From positions 1 to 40,392 of the IMG/VR virus record IMGVR_UViG_3300044691_000286: a DNA stretch of 40,392 bases; one strand, given 5' to 3'. The notes under the pieces were generated by a model. It made no database searches. It saw only the letters and a list, made by a program, of their open reading frames with translations, and was not told the DNA's origin. Both the position numbers and the translations under genes were made by a program. This DNA comes from a virus. Below, piece after piece: positions 15,280 to 22,919 of this stretch (position 1 is the first letter of the stretch; the number at the start of each line of letters is the position of its first letter).

Positions 15280-15657
15280 TCACACGAACGTCATACTGGC
15301 CATCTGCTCCGGACTGACCTTGGTGACCGTCTCCCCCGGCTGCAGGAACGCGGCCATCGCGGGGTCGATAGGGATATCGTCGGCGGCCGGTTCTGCGAGC
15401 AATCGCTGCGCTGTGTGCCAGCACGCGCCTTGGTACGCCGGTAGGCACTCGATCAACGCCCAATACGTACCAGGGTCGACATCGGCCACCGCCGCAGGCA
15501 GCAGCCGGTGAAAGCGGGATAGGTCGCTCACCACCGCCGACTGCATTTCCGGATGTGCGGACCACGCGATGCGGTCAAACCACGCATCACTCTCCGTCCG
15601 CCAGGCGGGGGTCCCGTCCGGTGATTCCGTCACCGGCACTTTTGGGCGGCACCACAC
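15280..15657 (-). CDS. Tail assembly chaperone, downstream (frameshifted) part
   Basis: Reading frame of 125 codons that overlaps the upstream chaperone frame by about 70 bases and lies directly before the tape measure, the classic G/GT arrangement. It contains TESDAWFDRIAWSAHPEMQS, VSDLSRFHRLLP and QMASMTFV. The nominal start at 15657 has no good ribosome-binding site, so it is probably made only as a fusion by ribosomal frameshifting from the upstream frame. Going from the first to the second frame needs a +1 (or -2) shift, not the usual -1. The long form would bind the tape measure during tail assembly. Confidence 0.75.
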   Translation of the reverse strand: MWCRPKVPVTESPDGTPAWRTESDAWFDRIAWSAHPEMQSAVVSDLSRFHRLLPAAVADVDPGTYWALIECLPAYQGACWHTAQRLLAEPAADDIPIDPAMAAFLQPGETVTKVSPEQMASMTFV

Positions 15658-15958
15658 CCGTGATTTTGTACGTGACCGCCGTGAGCAACGTATCCAGGAT
15701 GTGGTCCATGGCGGCGCTCGGCTCGTTCAGCGCACGCGTCATGAACACGCGGTATCCGCTATCGCTGATTAGCCACTTGGCAGCAATCACGATCGCCATC
15801 TCCGGGCCGACCTCAATGGTGTTCAAGCGGTGCTGCAGCGTTTCGGCCTGCGACACGTCCGTGATGATGGTGTATGTCTTGCCGCCCATGGTGAACAGAT
15901 CTTCAGTCTGGCGGTCGGGGGCCGGAGTGGTCGAGGCGTCAGGAACGTCGATAGTCAT
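15587..15958 (-). CDS. Tail assembly chaperone, upstream part
   Basis: 123 aa, ATG with GAGAGGA 7 bases upstream. It carries DLFTMGGKTYTIITDVSQAET, typical of the first chaperone protein (an opening resembling 'F-x-x-xGKxYxI'), then a helical segment (MAIVIAAKWLISDSGYRVFM, DHILDTLLTAVTYKITG). It lies between the major tail protein and the tape measure, and its 3' end overlaps the downstream chaperone frame. The short and long forms are expected in a fixed ratio set by frameshifting. Confidence 0.8.
   Translation of the reverse strand: MTIDVPDASTTPAPDRQTEDLFTMGGKTYTIITDVSQAETLQHRLNTIEVGPEMAIVIAAKWLISDSGYRVFMTRALNEPSAAMDHILDTLLTAVTYKITGVVPPKSAGDGITGRDPRLADGE
15607..15646 (-). promoter_or_regulatory. 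Candidate +1 frameshift sites in the chaperone overlap
   Basis: On the minus strand CCCAAAA (15646-15640) is read CCC-AAA-A in the upstream frame and CCA-AAA in the downstream one, so a +1 slip keeps Pro and Lys pairing. A second candidate is a CCCCC run (15611-15607), where CCC can slip +1 onto CCC. Both are in the overlap, upstream of the first frame's stop at 15587. Which one works cannot be decided from sequence. Confidence 0.5.
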
Positions 15959-16056
15959 GATTTCCTCTCACAGAAGGATTGTAGGGTGCCCGCCGCGCAT
16001 CGGCCGATGCCGCGGGCTCTCGGGGCTGTGAGACTCCGAGCCGTTCTCGTCACTGC

Positions 16057-16656
16057 TTACGCAGTGGCGTTCATCGTCTTCATGCCCCACGGGGCGATGG
16101 TGTTGGAGACGAAGTGGCACATCGCCGACACACCGGCGAACATGGACTTGTTTGTCTTGTCCGCCGAGTAGGTCAGGTCCGACACCTGCAGCACCTTGCG
16201 CAGGAAGATGTCGCGTTTCTGCCCGGGAAAGCCGGTATCCGACACGGGTGCCTTGCCCCGGATCAGGATCTTGAAGTAGATGGGATCGTTCGCGACAAGG
16301 TCCGCCACGGGCTCGAACGAGTCCAACGCGGTGGCGCCGGTGCCGGTGGTGGTGATCGTGCCGCCGTTCATGAGCGTCTTGAAGTTCGTGCTATTGACCT
16401 TCGTCATCGGGATGGCGGCCGCGGTGGCGGCCTGGTCCAACGATGACGCCAGCGGAAATCCTGACTGGTCAACATACTGCTGCACGTACTTCATGCCGAA
16501 CACAAGCTTGAGACCGCCGTCGGTCGCTCCGGCATAAATCCAGCCGGCGGCAGCCGCAGTGGTCGGTGTGGCAGGTTCGGCCGACGTGGCGTCGGTGAAG
16601 GGCGCCACGTAGATGTCACACGGACCCACCGTGAGGTCACTCGAGGAAACAGGCAT
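16057..16656 (-). CDS. Major tail (tube) protein
   Basis: 199 aa, ATG. Position (between the neck block and the tail chaperones) and composition fit a tail tube protein: the N-terminus SDLTVGPCDIYVAPFTDATS is the common 'G-x-xx-I-Y-V-A-P' opening, followed by AGWIYAGATDGGLKL, a Thr/Gly-rich loop (NGGTITTTGTGATALDSF) and C-terminal strands (GQKRDIFLRKVLQVSDLTYS). Size is normal for the family. It polymerises around the tape measure. Confidence 0.82.
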   Translation of the reverse strand: MPVSSSDLTVGPCDIYVAPFTDATSAEPATPTTAAAAGWIYAGATDGGLKLVFGMKYVQQYVDQSGFPLASSLDQAATAAAIPMTKVNSTNFKTLMNGGTITTTGTGATALDSFEPVADLVANDPIYFKILIRGKAPVSDTGFPGQKRDIFLRKVLQVSDLTYSADKTNKSMFAGVSAMCHFVSNTIAPWGMKTMNATA

Positions 16657-16661
16657 GTCGC

Positions 16662-16901
16662 TTACTTCCCTTCCGGCACGGGAACGACCGGGGTCTTACC
16701 GGCCGTCTGAACGGGGGTGTCGCCCGGCTTGGGGTTCGCCCCTTCGGCCTCGGTGACGGTGCTCTCGCCGCGCGACTCGCGCCACGCGGCAACCTCTTCG
16801 TCGGACGCGAGCGTCACGGTTCCGGGAACCTGGTTACCCAGGCCCGTCGCCTCATCTTCGGGCAGCTCGCGCACGCCCCACGGGGTGTTATAGACGGCCA
16901 T
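16662..16901 (-). CDS. Small acidic hypothetical protein between tail terminator and tail tube
   Basis: 79 aa, ATG with AGGGAG upstream. Starts MAVYNTPWGVRELPEDEATGLG, then an acidic/polar stretch (ASDEEVAAWRESRGEST) and a Pro/Thr/Val-rich C-terminus. No family recognised. Small proteins at this spot are common in actinophage tail operons and may be minor tail or head-tail components; nothing in the sequence decides this. Confidence 0.65.
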   Translation of the reverse strand: MAVYNTPWGVRELPEDEATGLGNQVPGTVTLASDEEVAAWRESRGESTVTEAEGANPKPGDTPVQTAGKTPVVPVPEGK

Positions 16902-16916
16902 GGTGGGCCACTCTCC

Positions 16917-17351
16917 CTAAATGGTTGGAGTCCAATTGATCATGGCGTCGAGAGTGACCCGCGCCAAACTCGAGGTATCCCCGTACGCGCGGACTGGACC
17001 GTCCACAATACGAGCTTCATTGATGATCGCAGCACCGAACCCGGGGATGATTTGCGTCGCCAGATACGGAATTCCCCGCGCGATGGCTTCTGCGTTCTGG
17101 TCAGCGTCCAGCCAGTTCGGGTACTCGGTTGCACCGGAGAAGTAGACGTCGTACTGCACGCGCGACCATCGCGACGCCACGGCCCCCATGCTGGGGTCGA
17201 GCGACGTGGCGATCACCTGATACTTGACGAACCCGGTAGGAATGTTTGTGGTGCTCGGTAGAACATCGCCGACCGGAAGTGCTGTGTACTGAGCGACCCA
17301 CGCAGCAGCCACTGATGCTTCAGTGGCCATGCCGTCTACTGGTGTGAACAC
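16917..17351 (-). CDS. Tail terminator protein
   Basis: 144 aa, GTG at 17351 with GAGGGG 8 bases upstream (an ATG at 17330 is a second choice). It follows the HK97-gp10-like gene and precedes the tail tube, the normal slot for the terminator. The pattern PTGFVKYQVIATSLDPSMGAV, RWSRVQYDVYFSG, NAEAIARGIPYLA, VDGPVRAYGDTSSLARVTLD matches the alternating strands and helices of gpU/gp17-like terminators that cap the tail tube before head joining. Confidence 0.75.
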   Translation of the reverse strand: MFTPVDGMATEASVAAAWVAQYTALPVGDVLPSTTNIPTGFVKYQVIATSLDPSMGAVASRWSRVQYDVYFSGATEYPNWLDADQNAEAIARGIPYLATQIIPGFGAAIINEARIVDGPVRAYGDTSSLARVTLDAMINWTPTI

Positions 17352-17360
17352 GACCGCCCC

Positions 17361-17654
17361 TCACCCTTGCGTGATAATCCGTTCGGTGTGGATTGATGGG
17401 CGAAGAAACGGCTCAGCGTCAAACTTCTCTGTGCCGCGCTCCACATAGGCCGCGTGCCCCGCGTCGGCAAAGATCTGATACCCAGTGTGTGCGTTACCGC
17501 TGTGGTCAACGCTCCTGGCCATCGCGCCCGTTCTCTTGGCCGCACGGTCGATAGCCTCAACAGCAACAGACACGATCACCGTGTCGCATGCGTCCACAAT
17601 GGACTTTTCGAAAGCAGAAAACCCTGCTTCGTCAATCTCCACCCGGCTGCTCAT
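17361..17654 (-). CDS. HK97 gp10-like head-tail / minor tail component
   Basis: 97 aa from the ATG at 17654, overlapping the TGA of the preceding gene (ATGA). The middle contains IDRAAKRTGAMARSVDHSG and the end AAYVERGTEKFDAEPFLRPS, the signature 'Y-V-E-x-G-T-x-x-x-x-A-x-P-F-L-x-P' of the HK97 gp10 family. Its members sit at the head-tail interface. A longer in-frame extension upstream is ignored because of the tight overlap start. Confidence 0.82.
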   Translation of the reverse strand: MSSRVEIDEAGFSAFEKSIVDACDTVIVSVAVEAIDRAAKRTGAMARSVDHSGNAHTGYQIFADAGHAAYVERGTEKFDAEPFLRPSIHTERIITQG

Positions 17655-17965
17655 TCGGCACGCACCTTTGCCAGCACCAGCCACTCGCCCCGCCGGAACG
17701 GAGACTGCCGCGCCGTGGACACGTCGTACAACGTGCCGTCAGCGCCGCGCACACTGGTTACCGAGGTCAGGTCCACCACACCGCGGCGGACATAGAGTTC
17801 CCACTGCTGCACCACCGAGATACGGCCTGTTGCCGGGTCCGTTACGGTGGCGGAAGAGTCGACGACGGCAGCAGGGATTGTCTCGAGCACGGACCCGAGT
17901 TCCGGACGACCGTTGACGACGACGACCGGACCAAGAACGTCCACTGTGGTCTGATACTGGAACAT
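17651..17965 (-). CDS. Head-tail stopper-like protein
   Basis: 104 aa from the ATG at 17965, which overlaps the TGA of the connector gene (ATGA). A small beta-barrel pattern is visible: TTVDVLGPVVVVNGRPE, DSSATVTDPATGRISVVQQWELYVRRG, VTSVRGADGTLYDVSTA, RRGEWLVLAKVRAE. Size and the position between the connector and the gp10-like gene fit a head closure/stopper. The frame stays open much further upstream, but that part is antiparallel noise over the connector gene. Confidence 0.7.
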   Translation of the reverse strand: MFQYQTTVDVLGPVVVVNGRPELGSVLETIPAAVVDSSATVTDPATGRISVVQQWELYVRRGVVDLTSVTSVRGADGTLYDVSTARQSPFRRGEWLVLAKVRAE

Positions 17966-18441
17966 CAGCTCGGCCCGTCCCACAAGTACGGGTCGTTCAG
18001 GCCGCCATACCGGATGGCATCCCCACCGTACTGATCCTGCAAGAACAGGGCGCCTAGCTCCATGGCGTACTCGCCCGTCATCTCGACGCTCACCAAGGAC
18101 CGATCTTCGGAGCCCCCGACCTTGAGTACGGCGAGCAGCGATTTTTCGTCCTCCGACAGAAAAACACCCTTGGCGGTGTTCTGCGCAAAGCCCTGCGTGA
18201 ACGCTCCGGCGCCTTGGTAGGTGACCGCGTCCGGGTTGCGGAAAGCTCGCTCCGCAACCCGGATAGCGATCAACGTGACGATCGGCGGGGCACCCGTGGG
18301 CGGGTCCCACGTCTGCCCTGTCTCAGCGTCGATCAGTACCGACGCGTCGAAAAGGTTGGCAGCGGCACGGTTGTAGTCCGGCGTAGCCGCCACCAGGACT
18401 TCGCCTAGCCGAGCACTGACGTCTGCAACCGTGCCGTACAT
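17965..18441 (-). CDS. Head-tail connector (adaptor, gp6-like)
   Basis: 158 aa from the ATG at 18441, preceded by a strong AGGAGG. The first residues MYGTVADVSARLGEVLVAAT are the standard opening of gp6/gp15-like adaptors, followed by NLFDASVLIDAETGQTWD and a helical core (IVTLIAIRVAERAFRNPDAV). The ending LGALFLQDQYGGDAIRYGGLN is consistent. It directly follows the major capsid gene. It would bind under the portal and link head to stopper. Confidence 0.8.
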   Translation of the reverse strand: MYGTVADVSARLGEVLVAATPDYNRAAANLFDASVLIDAETGQTWDPPTGAPPIVTLIAIRVAERAFRNPDAVTYQGAGAFTQGFAQNTAKGVFLSEDEKSLLAVLKVGGSEDRSLVSVEMTGEYAMELGALFLQDQYGGDAIRYGGLNDPYLWDGPS

Positions 18442-18452
18442 GCTGCCTCCTC

Positions 18453-19667
18453 TTAGACCGCAGCCTCGAGCGTGAGACGGCACCCACGGACGAACAGGCC
18501 CGTGGTACCGCCGTCGGTGACGGTGGCGATCGCCACGCTCGGCGACGTGCCACCCGTGAAGCTCGGAGTCGCCGTCATCGCGGCCACGTTGGTGCCTACC
18601 GGAAACTTGACCGTGTAGACCGCGCCCGACAGCGAAACGACCGCGTCCGGAACACTCTCCAGCGAGTTCAACGCCGAACGCAACTGCGACGCGGTGGCGT
18701 TGTACGGGATGGCGGCCGTGGTGCTGCCGCCGGCCGTGAGGGTGAACGTGCCGCCCGTCGGTGCGCCGGTGATGGTGACCGTCTGGACTTCCGCCGACTT
18801 GCCGTCGGTGACCGCGTTCGCGCCGATGTAGGCGTTGACGATCGACCGGTCCGCCAGCACGGTGGCATCGTAGTCACGCAGCCACCGCATCGCCATGCCG
18901 TTGTACGACTGCTGAACGCCGAAGGTAGCGCCGTCCGGGACGACCGGCGCGGCCATGGCGACCGCGAAGGCCGCCTTGTGGAACATGTACGCACGCGTCG
19001 GGTCGAGTGCCTGCGAGACGTACGCAGGGCAGCCCGCGATGGTGGTCACACGGGCGTCGACGATCGCCGACGGGGTCTGCCCGGTGCTGTCGTACCGGTT
19101 GAACTGGTCCGACTGCAGAACGGCCTGCTCGACGTCGGACCCCATCACGATCACACGGTCCGCCACGGGGACGAACTGCTTGTTGAGATAGTTCCGGGCC
19201 GCGAGGAACGAGTTCGCGATGCGGTGGGACGCCTGGGTGGCGTCGTTCGCGATGGTGAAGTCCGCCGCGGCCGTGTACGCCACGTTCTCGATGACTTCCG
19301 CGACCTGGTTTTCCATCTCCCGGGCGACCGCCACAACCTGCGGCTGCAGCACCTGGCGACCGAAGTCCTTGATGTCGAGCGTGAGTTCGGCATCGGTGAC
19401 CCGGACGGCGCTGTAGACATCGTTCTTGAGCTTGATGTCCACCCCGATCTCGTTGACGTCGTCCAGCGTGATCGTCGCGGTGGACCGCAGCGCGCGGGTA
19501 CGGGCGTCGAGGCGGGCCGGCACGCGAAGGGTGACGGTGTCGCCGAACGCGCCGCGGAAGTCCTCGATGCCGTAGTTCCACACCAGCGAGGGGAGCACAA
19601 TTTCGCGCTCGAGAATGCCGAGTGCCGCGGAAGCGATCACTGTCGGCTTGAGATAGCTGTTAGTCAT
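18453..19667 (-). CDS. Major capsid protein, P22 coat-like, with C-terminal extra domain
   Basis: 404 aa, ATG with AAAGGAC 9 bases upstream, directly after the scaffold. Residues 1-285 look like the P22 gene 5-like coat family of actinophages: LKPTVIASAALGILEREIVLP, RGAFGDTVTLRVPARLDAR, DVNEIGVDIKLKNDVYSAV, VADRVIVMGSDVEQAVL and MRWLRDYDATVLADRSIVNAY. From about residue 300 a separate Thr/Gly/Ala-rich domain follows (VQTVTITGAPTGGTFTLTAG, YNATASQLRSALNSLESV), a module found in other actinophage structural proteins and likely exposed as a decoration on the shell. Confidence 0.88.
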   Translation of the reverse strand: MTNSYLKPTVIASAALGILEREIVLPSLVWNYGIEDFRGAFGDTVTLRVPARLDARTRALRSTATITLDDVNEIGVDIKLKNDVYSAVRVTDAELTLDIKDFGRQVLQPQVVAVAREMENQVAEVIENVAYTAAADFTIANDATQASHRIANSFLAARNYLNKQFVPVADRVIVMGSDVEQAVLQSDQFNRYDSTGQTPSAIVDARVTTIAGCPAYVSQALDPTRAYMFHKAAFAVAMAAPVVPDGATFGVQQSYNGMAMRWLRDYDATVLADRSIVNAYIGANAVTDGKSAEVQTVTITGAPTGGTFTLTAGGSTTAAIPYNATASQLRSALNSLESVPDAVVSLSGAVYTVKFPVGTNVAAMTATPSFTGGTSPSVAIATVTDGGTTGLFVRGCRLTLEAAV

Positions 19668-19748
19668 GACGGCTTGTCCTTTCGTTTCGTGTGCCGCTAA
19701 ACGGCGTTGTCCAGTCCAGCAGCAGCCCTCACGAAGGGATGCCGTTTC

Positions 19749-20330
19749 CTACCGCTTGATAAGAGCGGCAAGAGCCTTGGGGTCGGTCACGTCCGGTTCG
19801 TTCTGCGGGGTTGCCCCGCCACGCAGCCTCGGAACGGGCCGACGGTTCGGGGCAGCCGACGCGGCCGTCGCCCCAAAAGTCTCGAGCAGATCATCTGCGT
19901 CCGCTTCGAGCTCTTCTTTCGTCTTGCCGACCAACCGCAGGGATTGCGCCTTGGTGAGGCCTTTATCGAGCCCCACATCCACCTTTAGCAGCGTGAGTTC
20001 CGCGGCGTCCGCACGCGATGACAACGCCGCTGCGCGCTCTTCGGCCTTCTGCTGCTCGGACTTGTTGGCGTCTTCCTTGTCCTTGTCGGCCTTGCGGTAC
20101 TTCGCGAGCTCCGCCTCGAGCTCGGTTGCTCGAGCAGCTGCCTTGCGCTTGCTCTCCCGGATGGCCTCGAGCGCGCGGCGCCCCGGGTCACCGAGCTTGT
20201 CCTCACCGTCGACGGCGTCCGCCGCGTCCGCTTCGGCCTTGGCAGCTGCAGCAGCGTCGTCGGCCGCTTTCTTCGCCGCGTCGGCTGCGGCAGTCTCGGC
20301 AGCGATCTCTTCCGGTGTCTTGTCAGCCAT
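19749..20330 (-). CDS. Capsid scaffolding protein
   Basis: 193 aa, ATG. Composition is extreme Ala/Lys/Glu/Asp in the first 120 residues (AAETAAADAAKKAADDAAAA), predicted long helix, then DVGLDKGLTKAQSLRLVGKT and EELEADADDLLETFG, the 'L-T-x-x-Q-A-x-x-L-x-G-x-T-x-E-E-L' helix-turn found before the C-terminus of phage scaffolds, and a basic end (ALAALIKR) for coat binding. Sits directly upstream of the major capsid gene. It would guide procapsid assembly and then leave. Confidence 0.88.
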   Translation of the reverse strand: MADKTPEEIAAETAAADAAKKAADDAAAAAKAEADAADAVDGEDKLGDPGRRALEAIRESKRKAAARATELEAELAKYRKADKDKEDANKSEQQKAEERAAALSSRADAAELTLLKVDVGLDKGLTKAQSLRLVGKTKEELEADADDLLETFGATAASAAPNRRPVPRLRGGATPQNEPDVTDPKALAALIKR

Positions 20331-20382
20331 GGTGATCTATCCCTCTCGAAGGGTGGCCCCGGCACCACGCGGTGGGCAGGGG

Positions 20383-21456
20383 TTACAGCGCGGCCATCAT
20401 ACGGCTCAGTTGCGCAATCCGGTCGGTTTGGTACTTACGCGCGGCGTCCGACTTGGTGGACCCCACGGTCTTGCTGAGCGCGGCGTGCTCTGCCGCGTAC
20501 TGCGACTTCAACGCCCCGTCGGTGGGCACGGCCCCCGCCGGTGACGCGTCGGTCGACTTGGCCGCTGGCTTCGAGCCGTGGCCGCGTGACAGTTGTCCGC
20601 CGTCCCGCCACGCTGTCTGGGTGCCGTCGGGCGCCACCTTGGTGATGACGCCTCTGGCGCTAGGCTTGCTCTCCCAGCCCTGCCACTCGCGGCCGTCGGA
20701 CACCGCGCGGAACTTGCTGAGCGCGGCCTTGCCGTACAAGCCCTTCGTGGTGGCGGCCCACAGCTCTTGTGCCGCTCGCTGAGCCGCGGGCACAGGCTGG
20801 TCAACCCGGAACTTCGGGCCCGCCACACAACGGCACTTGCCGTGCGCCGCGAACCCGACATGCGCCGGCGTGTAGGTGTTCGCCGTGAGCATCTTGCAGA
20901 ACCCGCACGCGTCCGGCCGCGCCACCCGCGTGGCGCCGTAGCGCGCTTGCGAGTCCTGCGTGATCGCCGTCAGCGTGGCGTCCCGACCGCCGTTGAGCAC
21001 GTGCTCGTTGACGGCGAACGCCGTGTGCACGAGCGCGGCGGCCGCGGCACGCTGGCTCGCCTTGGCGATACCAACCAGCGTGTCCGGGTGCGGCATCTTG
21101 AGGGACTGCATCGCCCTGCCGGGCCCGGAGACCAGGAGATCGTGCACCACTGCACCGGTGTCCGGCACCGGCAGGCCACGCGGCGTGAATGTCGCGTGGT
21201 CACCGGTCACCAGAAGCCGGAGCTTGTTGTAGTCGATCATCGCTTGCGCCACCGACCGCTGCCGGTACCTGCTGATCAGCTGCAGCACCTGCTGCAGCCA
21301 CCCTTGCGTGGTGGCCACCGCGTCGTCCGGCACCAAAAGCGGCATGACGCCGGCGAGTTCGGCGAGTGCCGCCGCGCTGATTGCGTCCTGGTTGGTCTTC
21401 GCGGCCGTCAACGCCAGTGCCGCCGGCGGGTCCACGACGGCGAGTGCCGCCGTCAC
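20383..21456 (-). CDS. MuF-like minor head protein
   Basis: 357 aa, GTG overlapping the portal stop (GTGA). The N-terminal two thirds are helical (TQGWLQQVLQLISRYRQRSV). At about 185-220 lies the MuF-type zinc-like centre: CGFCKMLTANTYTPAHVGF followed by HGKCRC, two CxxC/CxC pairs with a histidine. This is the actinophage version of the SPP1 gp7 / Mu gpF family, ejected or minor head proteins bound to the portal. The C-terminal 130 residues (SRGHGSKPAAKSTDASPAG, then a helix to RMMAAL) are an add-on; no protease signature seen. Confidence 0.8.
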   Translation of the reverse strand: MTAALAVVDPPAALALTAAKTNQDAISAAALAELAGVMPLLVPDDAVATTQGWLQQVLQLISRYRQRSVAQAMIDYNKLRLLVTGDHATFTPRGLPVPDTGAVVHDLLVSGPGRAMQSLKMPHPDTLVGIAKASQRAAAAALVHTAFAVNEHVLNGGRDATLTAITQDSQARYGATRVARPDACGFCKMLTANTYTPAHVGFAAHGKCRCVAGPKFRVDQPVPAAQRAAQELWAATTKGLYGKAALSKFRAVSDGREWQGWESKPSARGVITKVAPDGTQTAWRDGGQLSRGHGSKPAAKSTDASPAGAVPTDGALKSQYAAEHAALSKTVGSTKSDAARKYQTDRIAQLSRMMAAL

Positions 21457-22910
21457 GGCGGACCGCCGCTACCCGGACCCGTGACCGCGCCCGGCACCCA
21501 GCCGCCCTGCTGGTCGGATTTGGAGATCGCTGTGAGCGAGTCGCGCACCGCGAAGCCGGCAGCCTTGAGCGCCTGAATTGGGTCAGAGTCGAGCATGAGC
21601 CGCTTGGCCTCTTCGATCTGATCCTGGGTGATCCCGGGGATCATGGACCAGAGCACCTGCGGCGGGAACGCCAGGCCTTGAGCGATCTTCACCAGCGGGT
21701 CCGCGACCTGTGCCAGCGACCGGTTGCCGATGTCCGCCCACAGCACTTCGGCCGTCTCATCCTCGGCGCCGTCCACGGCGAAAGTGATCAGGTCGAACAG
21801 TGCCTTGAACTGCTCCCCGGAAGTGGTCTTGTAGTCGTCGATCTTGCCCGTGAACGTCTGAGCCGACGCTGTCAGCGTGCCCTCGCCGATGTTCGTCAGG
21901 TCGGCTGCCAAGGCCTGCGCCGGAGTACGGCTGGCGATGGCCATGTGCGCCGCGGCCTGATCGATGATCTTGAGGTACCCGTCAAGCTGCGTCCCCACGG
22001 CCGTCTGCAGCTTCGCGTCCGCCGCCGGCGTGGTGATGATCCGCTTGCTGGACACCGTGATCGGTATGGGCTTACCGGTTACCTTGTCCTTGGCAGCTTC
22101 GATACCGGACACCATCACGATGCGGTGCGCGCCATAGTTCGACACAATCAGCATGTCCATGACGGACTGCGTGAGCCGGTCCTGCTGCCCGATGTGAGGC
22201 GCCACCTCACCGACGCACCGGCCTTCGATGTCCTCACCAGGCGCGATGCGCACGAACGGGCAGCAACCCATGTCGTGGTACTGGAAACTCCTAATCGAGA
22301 GCTGCTGGTCGGCATCTTTACCTAGCTCGTAGATACACTCGTCGTCGACAAACCCAATTACGCTCGTCATCGATGTGTTGGTGAGCACCACGTACTGTGG
22401 GTAGATGTCGTTCGTGATATCGGCGTAGGCGGCGAACGCCTGCCGCGCGCTGTACACCCGGACCTGCGGGACCGACGTGCTGGCGCCACCAACCACAGAC
22501 GTGCCCCGCATGACGCTCGCGAAGCTATAACCATTGGCCAACGCCGATTCCACCAACTTGGCGCTCTTCGAAACCATTCCGCATTTCTTCCACAAGTCCC
22601 ACGTCGGCGAATCCGACTTGGCGCCCGGGGTGCGGTAGCCGCTGATTTTCATGGCGGCCGTGGACGAACCAACGATCAACGGCAATAGGTTCAGCTTGGC
22701 GCGATGGCGCAACTGCCGGAATTCCACCGTCGCGTTCGCCGGCAGATATGGCAAGTCCTGCTCGCCGCGAAGATACGCGTCGACTCGGCCGACACGGTCC
22801 CGCTCCTGGTTCCGCTGCATGTCGATCTTCGAGAGAATCGCCTTGATCATGACGATATCCTTCGGGGGACCGTCCACAGTGTCCTGAACAACGGACAGTG
22901 CTTGCGTCAT
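21453..22910 (-). CDS. Portal protein (SPP1 gp6-like)
   Basis: 485 aa, ATG with AGGGGTCAC upstream. It follows the terminase large subunit and precedes the MuF-like gene. N-terminal RVGRVDAYLRGEQDLPYLP, then FRQLRHRAKLNLLPLIVGSS, matches the 'Y-Y-x-G-x-x-x-L' and 'N-x-x-x-x-V-D' openings of SPP1-type portals. Further on: DPRTPSDS-like region, VRIAPGEDIEGRCVGEVAPHI, LTQSVMDMLIVSNYGAHRIVM and C-terminal NRSLAQVADPLVKIAQGLAF, IPGITQDQIEEAKRL. Twelve copies would form the DNA channel at one capsid vertex. Confidence 0.9.
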   Translation of the reverse strand: MTQALSVVQDTVDGPPKDIVMIKAILSKIDMQRNQERDRVGRVDAYLRGEQDLPYLPANATVEFRQLRHRAKLNLLPLIVGSSTAAMKISGYRTPGAKSDSPTWDLWKKCGMVSKSAKLVESALANGYSFASVMRGTSVVGGASTSVPQVRVYSARQAFAAYADITNDIYPQYVVLTNTSMTSVIGFVDDECIYELGKDADQQLSIRSFQYHDMGCCPFVRIAPGEDIEGRCVGEVAPHIGQQDRLTQSVMDMLIVSNYGAHRIVMVSGIEAAKDKVTGKPIPITVSSKRIITTPAADAKLQTAVGTQLDGYLKIIDQAAAHMAIASRTPAQALAADLTNIGEGTLTASAQTFTGKIDDYKTTSGEQFKALFDLITFAVDGAEDETAEVLWADIGNRSLAQVADPLVKIAQGLAFPPQVLWSMIPGITQDQIEEAKRLMLDSDPIQALKAAGFAVRDSLTAISKSDQQGGWVPGAVTGPGSGGPP

Positions 22911-22919
22911 TGTGACCCC

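Noticed and set aside
20587-20598. Additional operator (TGACAGTTGTCC)
   Set aside because: Lies inside the MuF-like coding sequence, matches only the first half of the motif and has no promoter hexamers.
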